Notes: generated by a model not told the origin, from the sequence alone. A DNA stretch of 64,000 bases from Opitutia bacterium (GCA_947449835.1 CANFSZ010000001.1:1-64000), one strand, 5' to 3'; positions 36,001-44,718 are shown, numbered from the stretch's first letter. Made by a program: numbers and translations.

Positions 36001-36962
36001 AATCAATCACATTAGATCGCCAAAAAAGTGCGTTCCAAGCCGAGCTCTTGCGCCGAGTCGCCGTGGCCTCGGAAGAATTTCCCACCGTCCGCTGTTGGTC
36101 TGCTCGTAAATTTCGCGGGCTCCTCGGCCATCTGCGCTCCTCCCTCCTCGACGCAAAGATCATATCTTCCTCGTTCCCTCGCACCGACGCTCTTCTCGAC
36201 TGGCTGATCTCGACCGGTCTGGTCTTTCCCCTGCCGGTCGCCCCTGGCTCCAGCGCCCAAGCCGAAACGCAGTTCTATCTAGTGGAAGTAGGGGCTGGAC
36301 CGCAGTCCGTCGTCAGCCCCTTTGAACTCCTCCAGGCCTTCCAGCCTCAAGGGATCGTCAGCTTCTTCAGCGCCCTCTCGTTCCACGGCCTTACGACCCA
36401 GCCTCCGCCCTTTCACCATACCGCGATCCCGACCCCGCGCCCGCCCGGTCTGCCCCGGGAGCGCCCCGTCCCCGAAACGTCCCCGTCTCCTACCGCCGCA
36501 CCCCACCGAGATCACTTGGGCAGCCATGCGTTCACGCATGACTCCATACGTTACTATTCCACCAAACGTTACCGCGACCTCGTGCCTGGCATCCAAACGC
36601 AGATTCTCGACCCCCGGATCCATCTCCGCGTGACCGACCTTGAACAGACGCTGCTCGATACCCTCATGCAACCCGACGCCTGTGGCGGCCAGAGCGTGAT
36701 CTTCGAAGCCTGGGGTAATTTGGACCGCGCCCGGCCTGAGCGTCTCGCCGATTACCTCCACCGTCTCACGCTCCCCGTGCTGACCCGCCGGCTCGGGGCC
36801 CTCCTCAATCTCACCGGCATCGCGCCGCCGGCACCCCTCCTGCCGGTCCTCGCCGGAGCCCGCCGCCTCTTCGCCTCCGCGCCCGGCCCGCAGGTGCCTC
36901 TCTTCCGCGGCCAGCCCGGCACGCTCCTCGATCTCGAGTGGAATGTGCTCACCCCCGCCTAA
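35982..36962 (+). CDS. AbiEi-like antitoxin/transcriptional autorepressor of a type IV toxin-antitoxin system
   Basis: A 326-residue protein. The N-terminal 90 residues look like a winged helix (FRGLLGHLRSSLLDAK..ALLDWLISTGLVF). The C-terminal part has AbiEi features: SPFELLQAFQPQGIVSFFSALSFHGL, DPRIHLRVTDLEQTLLDTL and a following GG..VIFEAW. AbiEi proteins neutralise the AbiEii nucleotidyltransferase without stable binding and repress their own promoter by binding inverted repeats. Two such repeats stand upstream, one spanning the start codon. The toxin gene starts 3 bp after the stop. A Pro-rich stretch (about 155-185) is an unusual insertion. Confidence 0.78.
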   Translation: MSSITTQSITLDRQKSAFQAELLRRVAVASEEFPTVRCWSARKFRGLLGHLRSSLLDAKIISSSFPRTDALLDWLISTGLVFPLPVAPGSSAQAETQFYLVEVGAGPQSVVSPFELLQAFQPQGIVSFFSALSFHGLTTQPPPFHHTAIPTPRPPGLPRERPVPETSPSPTAAPHRDHLGSHAFTHDSIRYYSTKRYRDLVPGIQTQILDPRIHLRVTDLEQTLLDTLMQPDACGGQSVIFEAWGNLDRARPERLADYLHRLTLPVLTRRLGALLNLTGIAPPAPLLPVLAGARRLFASAPGPQVPLFRGQPGTLLDLEWNVLTPA

Positions 36963-36965
36963 CTC

Positions 36966-37877
36966 ATGCGCCCCGACCAATTCGAACGCTGGAAATCCAA
37001 AGCTCTGGCCGAGGTCTTCGCGGCCATCGCTGCGTCCGACGCCCTCCGTTCCCGGCTCATCTTCAAAGGCGCCCGCGTGCTCACCCTGCGCCTCGACCTC
37101 GAACGCCAGTCGTTCGATTTGGACAGCAGCCTCACCACGGACTTCGCGCTTGAAACCGCCGACCTCAAGGCGCAGGGCGACTTCCTCCAAGCCGCGCTCG
37201 CCACCGCTCTCGAACGGTATTTCTCCGGCCAACGCGTCGTCCGCTATACCCTGGAGAGTGTGACGCTCAAATCCCGCGAGCATCCCCTCGGCTGGGACAG
37301 CCACGCCGCCGCCGTCCGGCTCCGCGACGGCCTGTTCGCCAACGTGCTTAATCTGCCCGGGATCGAAATCGATATCAGCGCGCCCGAACCACTTTCGCCC
37401 CACGCCGTTTCCGATCTGCCGATCGGCGAGCACACCGTGCGCGCCTACACCCTCGAACGCATCGCCGGCGAAAAACTCCGTGCCTTTCTCAGCACGCTGC
37501 CCGACTACCGAAAAAAAATGAAAAAGCCTGGCGAAGCGATCCGCGTCAAAGACCTCTACGATCTCGCCCGGATTTGCCGCTTCCGTCCGCTCACCGACCG
37601 CGAGTTCTGGCGCAAAGCGGCCGAAGACTTCCGGCTCGCCTGCGCCGCCCGCTACATCGACTTCGCGGGTCCCGAGACGTTTCGCCAAAACGGGTCCGCG
37701 ACGGAGCAGGCCTTCGTGTCCGATCCGACCCTGCCTAAGGACGTCACCTTCGCCGAAGTAGACGCGATGCTCATGAGTATAGGCGCACTCTTGGTCGAAG
37801 AAAAAGTCGCCCCGCTGCACTTCCCGCTCCCCGTGGGATCTCAAAATCCGAACAACAACCAAGCCGCGTCGCGATAA
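36966..37877 (+). CDS. AbiEii-like nucleotidyltransferase toxin (DUF1814 family), C terminus replaced by IS sequence
   Basis: A 303-residue protein with the AbiEii motif series. Motif I is GARVLTLRLDLERQSFDLD, where GS is replaced by GA but the D-x-D is kept. A second acidic block is GIEIDIS. Motif III is AGEKLRAFLS and motif IV IRVKDLYDLARI. Such proteins bind GTP and cause reversible growth arrest; they can act as abortive-infection effectors. The last 14 residues (from VGSQNP on) are encoded by the end of the adjacent decayed IS (37832 onward), so the native C terminus has been lost or altered. Whether the toxin is still active is uncertain. Confidence 0.75.
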   Translation: MRPDQFERWKSKALAEVFAAIAASDALRSRLIFKGARVLTLRLDLERQSFDLDSSLTTDFALETADLKAQGDFLQAALATALERYFSGQRVVRYTLESVTLKSREHPLGWDSHAAAVRLRDGLFANVLNLPGIEIDISAPEPLSPHAVSDLPIGEHTVRAYTLERIAGEKLRAFLSTLPDYRKKMKKPGEAIRVKDLYDLARICRFRPLTDREFWRKAAEDFRLACAARYIDFAGPETFRQNGSATEQAFVSDPTLPKDVTFAEVDAMLMSIGALLVEEKVAPLHFPLPVGSQNPNNNQAASR

Positions 37878-38510
37878 TAGTAGTGGAACATGCCGCCGAG
37901 ACGTTCACGATGACGGATATTTCCGTGCGTGCGGTCGATCACGCTGTCGGGTTCGATAATTTTGTTGTCGAGCCCCTGGTGGTTTCTATCGCGGTGATAA
38001 TGGTCGAGGTATCCGTCGATCACGCGCTGCAATTGGATTCTCCAAAAAAAACCACGCGATCCAACGCTTCGCGTTTGAACGACCCATTAAATCGCTCGAG
38101 ATACGCATTGCAGTTTGGAGCGCTCGGCGGGATGCGAACGGGCTGAATTCCCGCCTGCTCAATCGGGCGCATAACCCCCTAGGCACAGAGTGCGTCTCGA
38201 TCTATAACTAGAAAGCGCTTTCCACGGAGAAGACCCGTCGCGACGTCCGTCTGGTTGCGGCCGATCTGCTGCATCCAGCTGCTATCGGGATGCCGTGTGA
38301 TCCCGGCGCAGGGGACCTTACGCGTGGCCAGCTCCACCGCGAATGCCACCTTTTAGGTTACCCAGCCTCTCGCATAAGTCCACGTCATGGCCACCAGTCG
38401 GCGGTTCCAGGCCAAGATGGTATCGGGGGGAGACGACTCAGGCGACGGACTCCAGTGCTCTTCTGAGCGAGTCCCGAAAACTGGGCCAAGTGTAGTGTTA
38501 GTCTTTGGCC
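37832..38510 (-). pseudogene. Second related IS/transposase, inverted, internally deleted
   Basis: On the - strand the sequence encodes pieces of the same transposase type: DTILAWNRRLVAMTWT (near 38430-38385), then after a deletion ELATRKVPCAG, FLVIDRDALCA, PSAPNCNAYLERFNGSFKREA and finally DHYHRDRNHQGLDNKIIEPD to YYYRDAA (ending near 37868). Stops and frame changes are frequent and the segment with the first catalytic Asp is missing. The end at 37832-37854 matches the first IS terminal repeat at 18 of 23 positions. The start near 38510 is approximate. With the first IS it brackets the abiE pair in opposite orientation. Confidence 0.75.
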
Positions 38511-38612
38511 TGGTTTGATGTTACGATTTGGTCCACCCATCGCATCGGATAGACCGAGTTAGCGAATCCTGGGCATATCCATTAGTGGGGATGGTGGCCC
38601 CATAATTAGGGG
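38511..38612. other. Short gap before the recombinase-like pair
   Basis: About 100 bp with no gene. It should hold the promoter of the recombinase-like pair, but I see no convincing -35/-10 combination. Confidence 0.3.
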
Positions 38613-40049
38613 ATGAACCACCCAAATGGCCATAATCCTAACGACATTAATTTCGCGGGCGCGTCAGCGCCTGCGCCGCAGATCACGCCGGCAGGGGGAG
38701 GCATGAAGCTAACCCAACTGCAGTTGCCGTATGAAGAATTAAGGGAAGAAGAATCTGGGGAAAGGGAGTGGGATGGAAAAAGATGGCTGCCGAAGTTTCA
38801 GCGCCGGAAAATCGGGTGCCGCGGTTGGGGCAAATTCTCTCTACGGCTAAGTATAGTGCCAGGTAAGCGCTGTGTCATATCCTTGAGGACTGTCGATATG
38901 TGTGTCGGTGAGACACGACGAATACTGGTGATGGACACGATCGCTGGGTTAAAAAAAAGGGGCTTAAGTAAGTCGTATATTCTCGGTAAAATTAACAACG
39001 CTTTATCGCTTGATGAGGACACGCCATTGAATGCATTGCTGCGAGCTGAGATAGCGCGCGGCAACAAAATCAATCGCATTACAGTAGGCCAGATTATCGA
39101 GTTGAATTCAAGTTGTCCTATGCTTGCGGGAAGAAAAGGGCGCAAACCCAAGCAAGTGCTCGCGCAAGCTACGGCGATCCGACAATTGGCACGTCTTGCT
39201 GTGGCTTCGCGTCTAAAATTAAGTACTGAAAAGTGCTCTAGCTTGAAAAAAGAGGACCTGCAACAAGTGCCTTTGGCATGGGTGACCACTAAGGACTTGG
39301 TGGCGAAATACAAATTACTTGGGGAAAGAAATGTACATAATAAAGAAAATGGAAAGCAGCGCACTCTATATAACCATGTATCAACTGTAAAAGGATTGTT
39401 TACGCCTGAATTTAAACGGCATTTGCATTGTAATAATGTTATCATCCCGAAATCGTTTTTGAATATACTGAGTTTAAAAATTCGCGCCACGCCTACTAAT
39501 GGCCCTGTATTATTGCGCGTTTCCGATTTTCGATTAGTATGTGAAACAATATTGGCTGCAGTTCGCGAGGGCGCTCCTGAGGCTTGGATGCTCGTATATG
39601 AACTTTTTTGTCCGTCAAAAAATGCGCGTTATGAAGTCGGTAGGCTTGACACTATATTAACGCCGGATGGCATGATAAATACAGACTGCGGCAGGATAGC
39701 CCTCCCGTCAGGAGTAGCTAAATGGCTTAGGTGTGTGCCTCCATTTTCCGCAGGCAGCAGCCCAGTCTCTGCTACTCAGATTAGGCGCACGATCGGACTT
39801 GTGGTGGCTCGCCTAAAGTCAATGCGTATTAGCTCATGGCTTAAGAAGCCGCGTACGGAATTGAAGCACATAGGTCAGGCGCGTATATATTTTAAATTTC
39901 GCGGTTCGGGGTTAAAATCACTCGGGATATCTCTTAGTCCTAATATGGAGGAGTACTACCGGAGCTACGCGAGTTCGGTTTTGGAATTATTGGATTCTTT
40001 GTCGGATGATATTGGAAAAATAGTAAGCAATCAAAAAGGCGTGCAATAA
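38613..40049 (+). CDS. Tyrosine-recombinase-like protein without recognisable catalytic residues (hypothetical)
   Basis: A 478-residue protein of clearly AT-richer, island-like base composition with many ATA and TTA codons. I do not recognise a named family. Its layout resembles a tyrosine recombinase: a basic N-terminal half (RKGRKPKQVLAQATAIRQLARL, QRTLYNHVSTVKGLF) and a C-terminal part that starts AWMLVYELFCPSKNARYEVGRLDT, where an active enzyme would have G-L-R-x-x-E. No H-x-x-R, G-H or nucleophile Tyr pattern follows. It is therefore inferred to be a catalytically inactive partner of the next gene, 12 bp downstream. An ATG at 38703 after GGGGGAGG is an alternative start. Confidence 0.6.
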   Translation: MNHPNGHNPNDINFAGASAPAPQITPAGGGMKLTQLQLPYEELREEESGEREWDGKRWLPKFQRRKIGCRGWGKFSLRLSIVPGKRCVISLRTVDMCVGETRRILVMDTIAGLKKRGLSKSYILGKINNALSLDEDTPLNALLRAEIARGNKINRITVGQIIELNSSCPMLAGRKGRKPKQVLAQATAIRQLARLAVASRLKLSTEKCSSLKKEDLQQVPLAWVTTKDLVAKYKLLGERNVHNKENGKQRTLYNHVSTVKGLFTPEFKRHLHCNNVIIPKSFLNILSLKIRATPTNGPVLLRVSDFRLVCETILAAVREGAPEAWMLVYELFCPSKNARYEVGRLDTILTPDGMINTDCGRIALPSGVAKWLRCVPPFSAGSSPVSATQIRRTIGLVVARLKSMRISSWLKKPRTELKHIGQARIYFKFRGSGLKSLGISLSPNMEEYYRSYASSVLELLDSLSDDIGKIVSNQKGVQ

Positions 40050-40061
40050 AATTATAATACA

Positions 40062-41285
40062 ATGAAAAACAAAAACGAAAATCGGTTGATATTAAGTGCG
40101 CGTAAAATAGCTTCAGAATTGATCGCTTTTAATGAAAGTCCATTTGATGAATTTGATATAATAAGTGGCGAATGGGAGCAGGATGATTTCTATTATATGG
40201 AATATGAATGGTTTTGGGCTCCTGATACTTGGGCTTTAATATATAATTTGCCGAAAAAATACAACTTGTGGTGTTTTGTTGAGACTTCGCTCTCTACTAG
40301 TACTACGCAAAATAAGACGATATGGGCTTATGTTTCCGCGTTAGTCGATGTAGTCTGGCTTGGGCTAGCAAAAGAACTGGCTCCGGACTTTATTCCTAAG
40401 CGTAGTCGGGCTACAAAACTGAAAGTGTATAGCATTATATTAGCGCTACCTGCGGATGTGATTACTCTTGAGCTGGCTGAGGATTATTTGACCGGACGAA
40501 TGGCGGTAGCGGAGAAAATATTAATCGAACTAGGTGGCGAAGAGAGGGCCAATTCAATAATTAGGACAAGCACTGGAAAACTTAATCAGGCGCGCCAGTT
40601 TTTTTCAGGACGTCATGGAGCTGTGCACGCTTATCTTGGGCGTAAGCTACCAGCCGGTGCTAGCGATTTTTGCGCGGCAGCGGGGCTGGATATAGAGCGT
40701 AAAAACTACACCGCGCCAAGCGAGGATCAATTTATTCACCTATTGCGTATTGTAACCGAACTTGAGAATTCAGATTTTCCTAATTATGTATTTTTTGTGC
40801 TTGTGATCTGGGCTGGCTTGCGGGCTGCAGAAGCTATGCATGCCCGGGTATCTTGGGTTTTGGATTCTACGAATTTTCCGATTATTGATGTTCGTAATGA
40901 GTGCGATTTGATAACGAAAAGCAGGCGTCCTCGGAAAGTTCGAATATTGCCGCATGTATCAATTATATTGCAATCAATAAAAGGAGAGTATCTGGTTTCT
41001 GATTCAAAATCCGAGCGACTTCGTGCCTACCAAAACGCGATCAATATTTTGAAGGAAATTAAAATACCTGATAAGAAGCCTGTCCACTATATGCGCCGTA
41101 TATTTTATACGGCGACTACGAAGCAATTTGGTGCTGAAGAAGCCAGGCGATCAGCAGGTCATGTTAGCTTTGGCGTTGGCATGAATTCCTATACATTTAA
41201 AGAATTTGGGTCTGAGCTGCTACGGTTATGGTTGACTGGTCCTCATGGTTTGTATAACGCTGCTCCACATGTGTCTTGCGTATAG
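40062..41285 (+). CDS. Divergent tyrosine recombinase/integrase
   Basis: A 407-residue protein, AT-rich like its upstream neighbour. The C-terminal catalytic domain shows WAGLRAAEAMHARVSWV (Arg I with G-L-R-x-x-E), then TKSRRPRKVRILP, HYMRRIFYT (box II H-x-x-R) and SAGHVSFGVGMNSYTF (box III G-H with the candidate nucleophile Tyr). The spacing from GH to Tyr is one residue longer than usual. The N-terminal 200 residues are unlike standard core-binding domains. It is the second gene of a two-gene unit at the right end of the island and is a candidate for the enzyme that moved it. Overall similarity to known integrases looks low. Confidence 0.65.
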   Translation: MKNKNENRLILSARKIASELIAFNESPFDEFDIISGEWEQDDFYYMEYEWFWAPDTWALIYNLPKKYNLWCFVETSLSTSTTQNKTIWAYVSALVDVVWLGLAKELAPDFIPKRSRATKLKVYSIILALPADVITLELAEDYLTGRMAVAEKILIELGGEERANSIIRTSTGKLNQARQFFSGRHGAVHAYLGRKLPAGASDFCAAAGLDIERKNYTAPSEDQFIHLLRIVTELENSDFPNYVFFVLVIWAGLRAAEAMHARVSWVLDSTNFPIIDVRNECDLITKSRRPRKVRILPHVSIILQSIKGEYLVSDSKSERLRAYQNAINILKEIKIPDKKPVHYMRRIFYTATTKQFGAEEARRSAGHVSFGVGMNSYTFKEFGSELLRLWLTGPHGLYNAAPHVSCV

Positions 41286-41398
41286 AGGGTGAGTTTTTGA
41301 TTTCTCTGTGCTGTTAAATTTTTAATATACTTTGTGGATCACTAGATAATTTTGCGTCTTATTGAAACAGCACTAGCCGCGTTTGGCTCGATGCAGTA
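41286..41398. other. AT-rich right edge of the island
   Basis: A 113-bp gap with no gene. It keeps the AT-rich composition of the recombinase pair up to about 41370 and then returns to the GC-rich chromosome. No copy of the tRNA-Gln 3' end and no TAGGTCAA octamer is visible here. Confidence 0.4.
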
Positions 41399-43654
41399 TC
41401 ACTTCATGATCGAGTAAAGGTCTGCTTTATCGTCGGTCCACAGAATGCCTTTGGGGTGATTCGATTTCGACGTTTCCGTGGCGGCAGCGATTTTTGGGGC
41501 GCTAAAGAGTGAACGGTTGCGGGAAACTAACATCCACGTCGTGGAGTAAAGCCAGGCTTCGTCGACCGGTTCATCTGAAATGCACGCTATGCCTAAGCCG
41601 AATTCTTGCGCGAGGCGTTCGACGACGGGTTGCAGGTCGAGATAGCGGTTGGAAATGTGGATCGCGATGACCCCATCGGGTTTGAGGTGTTTTAAATAGA
41701 TGCCGAAAGCCTCACGGGTGAGCAGGTGCACCGGAATCGCGTCGCTGCTGAAGGCGTCGAGCGCAAGCAGGTCCAGCGACTGCGGTTTCCCGAGGGCCAG
41801 TTCGCGTTCCATCATGAGTCGGGCGTCGCCCATGATCACATTGAGCTTCGCCGGGCAACGGGCCAGATAGGTGAACGATTCGCGGGCTAAGCGCTCGACG
41901 GCGGGGTTGATCTCGTAGATGCGGACATAATCGCCCGCAGCGCCATACGCGGCGAGAGAACCGGTGCCGAGACCGACGACGCCCAAGCGTTTGGGACCTT
42001 TTTCCGTGAGGTGCTGGATCGCGAGGCCCACGCCGCTAGTCGCGCCGTAGTAGGAAGTGATCGAGTTGGCGCGGTCGGGCGCCGTGAATTGCAGGCCGTG
42101 AGTCGTCGCACCGTGCATGAGCAGGTGGTAGTTTTCGGCGGGATTTTCGCGAGAGTAATTGAGGACTTTTAGCGTGCCGTAGAAATTGCGCGAGGAGCGC
42201 AGCACCGGCACCGGATCAGCGGCGCGGAGTTGCTTCGTGATCGTGTAGCCGAGTTGGACGGCGAGTAACACGACCGGAAGTGCGAGAATCGGGCGCCATA
42301 TGGCGGCGAGTGTTCGTTGCCTAAAATCGATCATGCTCACGACGGCTACGGCGAGACCTGAGGCCAGTAGGGCCATATGGACGTCGAAAAATTTACGAAA
42401 CTCAAAAGCGAGTCCGTCGCTGCCATCGCAGGTCGAAAATAGCGCGGGCAAGATCAGCGTCGTAAGCACGGCGCCGGCGATCGCGCCGAGGGCGAGTGCG
42501 CGACTGCGTTGACGGACACAGATGAGTGCGACAATGGTGCCGAGAACGATGAGGCTGAGCGGGAACTCGAGATAATCATTAAAAACCGCCGGAGCCACGA
42601 CGGCGATCAGCAGGCCGCCTAGCGCGCCGCCGGCGGAGATGTAGAGAAAATACGACGTCAAACGCTGGGGCGCTGGTTTGAGCTGATACAGTTCGCCGTG
42701 GCAAATCATGCAGGCCACGAAGAGTGTGGCGTTGTAGATTACGATCTGAAGCTTCATCGGCGCGTCACTGCCGGCGTCGATTAAAACCACCACGCTCGCC
42801 AATCCTACGACTAGCAAAGCGGCAAAGACGCCGCGATGGTACCAACGCGCGTGGTCGAAGCAGATGACAAAACTCAGTAGATAAAGCGCAAGGGGTAGTA
42901 CCCATAAAAATGGAATAACCGCGACCTCTTGGCTGAGTTTATTGGTGATCGCTAGCAGCAATACCGACGCAATCGCCGGCAAGGCAATCCAAAGGGTTTT
43001 CACACTCCAATGTGTCGGCGCGTCAACCGCTGCCGCGGGGTCTAAAACCGCCCCGCTCGCCGCGTCTTGCGGGTTTTGGCGCCACAAGCGAACCGCGCTC
43101 CATCCACAAAGCACCGCAAATAAGACGAGACCGATCGACCACAGCACCGCTTGCTCAATCCTGGTAAACTTAACTTCGAAAAACACCGGATAACTCAGCA
43201 GCGCCAGCAACGAACCCACATTGGAAAGCGCGTACAGTCGATAGGGTGAGACTCCGGGATGAATGACGCTAAACCAGCGCTGCATGAGCGGCCCGGTGGA
43301 TGAGAGCACAAAGTAGGGCAGCCCGATCGTTACGCTGAGTAAGCACAGTATGCGCAGCGAAGGATCGCCGGCGAGTACCGGTTTCCACGTTTCCGATGGT
43401 GTTATCGGCAACAAGGCGAGCGAACCCAGTAAGAGAACAATGTGGAGCCCGATCTGACCGCGCGGTTTTAGATGTTTTGTGGAAAAATGAGCATAAGCAT
43501 AACCGCCCAGCAGCAGCAGCTGAAAAAATAAAAGACATGTCGTCCACACGCCGGGACTCCCCCCAAACCATGGCAGGATGTATTTGCCGATCAGGGGTTG
43601 AACTTGGAACAACAGAAAAGCGCCGGTGAAAATAGAAAGGGCGAAGGGGAGCAT
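41399..43654 (-). CDS. Membrane protein fused to a spermidine synthase-like domain
   Basis: A 751-residue protein. The N-terminal 480 residues hold a dozen or more hydrophobic segments, beginning LPFALSIFTGAFLLFQVQPLIGKYILPWFGG, typical of this fused group. The C-terminal 220 residues form a Rossmann-type aminopropyltransferase-like domain: GVVGLGTGSLAAYG, YEINPAVERLA, VIMGDARLMME, LLALDAFSSDAIPVHLLT and HISNRYLDL. The role of these fusions is not established; true polyamine synthesis is doubtful for many of them. It is the first chromosomal gene to the right of the island. Confidence 0.83.
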   Translation of the reverse strand: MLPFALSIFTGAFLLFQVQPLIGKYILPWFGGSPGVWTTCLLFFQLLLLGGYAYAHFSTKHLKPRGQIGLHIVLLLGSLALLPITPSETWKPVLAGDPSLRILCLLSVTIGLPYFVLSSTGPLMQRWFSVIHPGVSPYRLYALSNVGSLLALLSYPVFFEVKFTRIEQAVLWSIGLVLFAVLCGWSAVRLWRQNPQDAASGAVLDPAAAVDAPTHWSVKTLWIALPAIASVLLLAITNKLSQEVAVIPFLWVLPLALYLLSFVICFDHARWYHRGVFAALLVVGLASVVVLIDAGSDAPMKLQIVIYNATLFVACMICHGELYQLKPAPQRLTSYFLYISAGGALGGLLIAVVAPAVFNDYLEFPLSLIVLGTIVALICVRQRSRALALGAIAGAVLTTLILPALFSTCDGSDGLAFEFRKFFDVHMALLASGLAVAVVSMIDFRQRTLAAIWRPILALPVVLLAVQLGYTITKQLRAADPVPVLRSSRNFYGTLKVLNYSRENPAENYHLLMHGATTHGLQFTAPDRANSITSYYGATSGVGLAIQHLTEKGPKRLGVVGLGTGSLAAYGAAGDYVRIYEINPAVERLARESFTYLARCPAKLNVIMGDARLMMERELALGKPQSLDLLALDAFSSDAIPVHLLTREAFGIYLKHLKPDGVIAIHISNRYLDLQPVVERLAQEFGLGIACISDEPVDEAWLYSTTWMLVSRNRSLFSAPKIAAATETSKSNHPKGILWTDDKADLYSIMK

Positions 43655-43794
43655 GGGGAAATGTTGAGCATATCGCGGACAATGCGCGGATGCAGAAGGT
43701 GGGGTGATGGGCGAGACGATCCGCGCCAGAGGAAGATGCGGTCTCGCCTACTGCGTAGTGGAATCCTGTTTAAAATCCTAGGGAATTACGTTTT
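43655..43794. other. Short intergenic region between divergent genes
   Basis: 140 bp between the divergent spermidine synthase-like gene and rlmF. AGGGA at 43780-43784 may be the ribosome-binding site of rlmF. I see no strong promoter. Confidence 0.3.
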
Positions 43795-44718
43795 CTGTTA
43801 GGCATCACCTCAAATCCCATCTCCTCACCGAAAGCCGGATTACATCCGCGCAACCGCCACCGGGCGGGCTACGATTTTACGCGGCTCACGGCGCGTTCTC
43901 CGGCTTTGTCGCCTTTTGTCGCCGTCAACGCCTATGGCAACGCCTCGATTGATTTCTCGAATCCGGCGGCCGTGAAGGCATTGAATCAAGCGTTGTTGCG
44001 CGTGGATTACGGCTTTGAGGCGTGGGATGTTCCGCCTGGATATTTATGTCCGCCGATTCCCGGACGCGCCGATTATCTGCACCATGTGGCGGATTTGCTG
44101 AGCGGCGGCGATGAGCGTAAAATTTCACGCGGAGCGGCCACCGCGATTTTGGATATCGGCGTCGGCGCGAACTGCATTTACCCAATCCTCGGTAGTCGCG
44201 ATTACGATTGGAGTTTTGTCGGCACGGAGACGGATCCGGTCGCCTTGCAGCATGCGCAAGGGTTCGTGCGCGCGGATGCGACGCTGGCCGTGCGCCTGAA
44301 GTTGCGGCGTCAACGTTCGGCGTTGGCGATGTTCCGTGGCGTGATTGAGTCGGGCGAGACGTTTGCCGCCTGCATCTGTAATCCGCCCTTTCATGCGTCG
44401 CCCGATGAGGCTGCGGCCGGTACGCGGCGCAAGATCCGCAATCTGGGTGGCCGCCGCGATGCGCCGCCGGTTTTGAATTTTGGCGGTAAAAACACCGAGC
44501 TGTGGTGCACGGGCGGGGAGTTGGCGTTTGTGCGGCGTTTGATCGCCGAGAGCGCGCAGCTGCCGGCATTGTGCCGCTGGTTTACGATCTTGGTTTCAAA
44601 AGGGGCGCATCTGCCTGCGATCAGCCGCGCCCTCGGTGAGGCTGGTGTGACGGAGTCGCGCGTGTTGCCGATGGCGCAGGGGCAAAAACAGAGCCGCATC
44701 GTAGCGTGGCGGTTTTGA
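43795..44718 (+). CDS. rlmF: 23S rRNA (adenine(1618)-N(6))-methyltransferase
   Basis: The RlmF signature segments are continuous: GLHPRNRHRAGYDF, VAVNAYGNASIDFSNP, YLCPPIPGRADYLHHVADLL, the SAM-binding ILDIGVGANCIYPILGSRDY, catalytic CNPPFHAS and ELWCTGGELAFVRR, ending AQGQKQSRIVAWRF. A start at the TTG at 43906 would cut off the conserved first 37 residues. The frame is open back to a TAA at 43771 but contains no ATG, GTG or TTG there. The CTG at 43795, with AGGGA 10-15 bases upstream, gives 307 residues, very close to the E. coli protein (308). ATC at 43819 is another option. CTG is chosen tentatively. Confidence 0.85.
   Translation: MLGITSNPISSPKAGLHPRNRHRAGYDFTRLTARSPALSPFVAVNAYGNASIDFSNPAAVKALNQALLRVDYGFEAWDVPPGYLCPPIPGRADYLHHVADLLSGGDERKISRGAATAILDIGVGANCIYPILGSRDYDWSFVGTETDPVALQHAQGFVRADATLAVRLKLRRQRSALAMFRGVIESGETFAACICNPPFHASPDEAAAGTRRKIRNLGGRRDAPPVLNFGGKNTELWCTGGELAFVRRLIAESAQLPALCRWFTILVSKGAHLPAISRALGEAGVTESRVLPMAQGQKQSRIVAWRF

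Noticed and set aside
41286-41398. attR copy of the tRNA-Gln 3' end at the right edge of the island
   Set aside because: I looked for the T-loop/acceptor sequence of the tRNA here and found no match, so integration into the tRNA by the recombinase pair is not demonstrated.
34215-41398. CRISPR array or phage structural genes in the island
   Set aside because: No regularly spaced direct repeats and no phage structural protein were seen; only the TA pair, IS remnants and recombinase-like genes.
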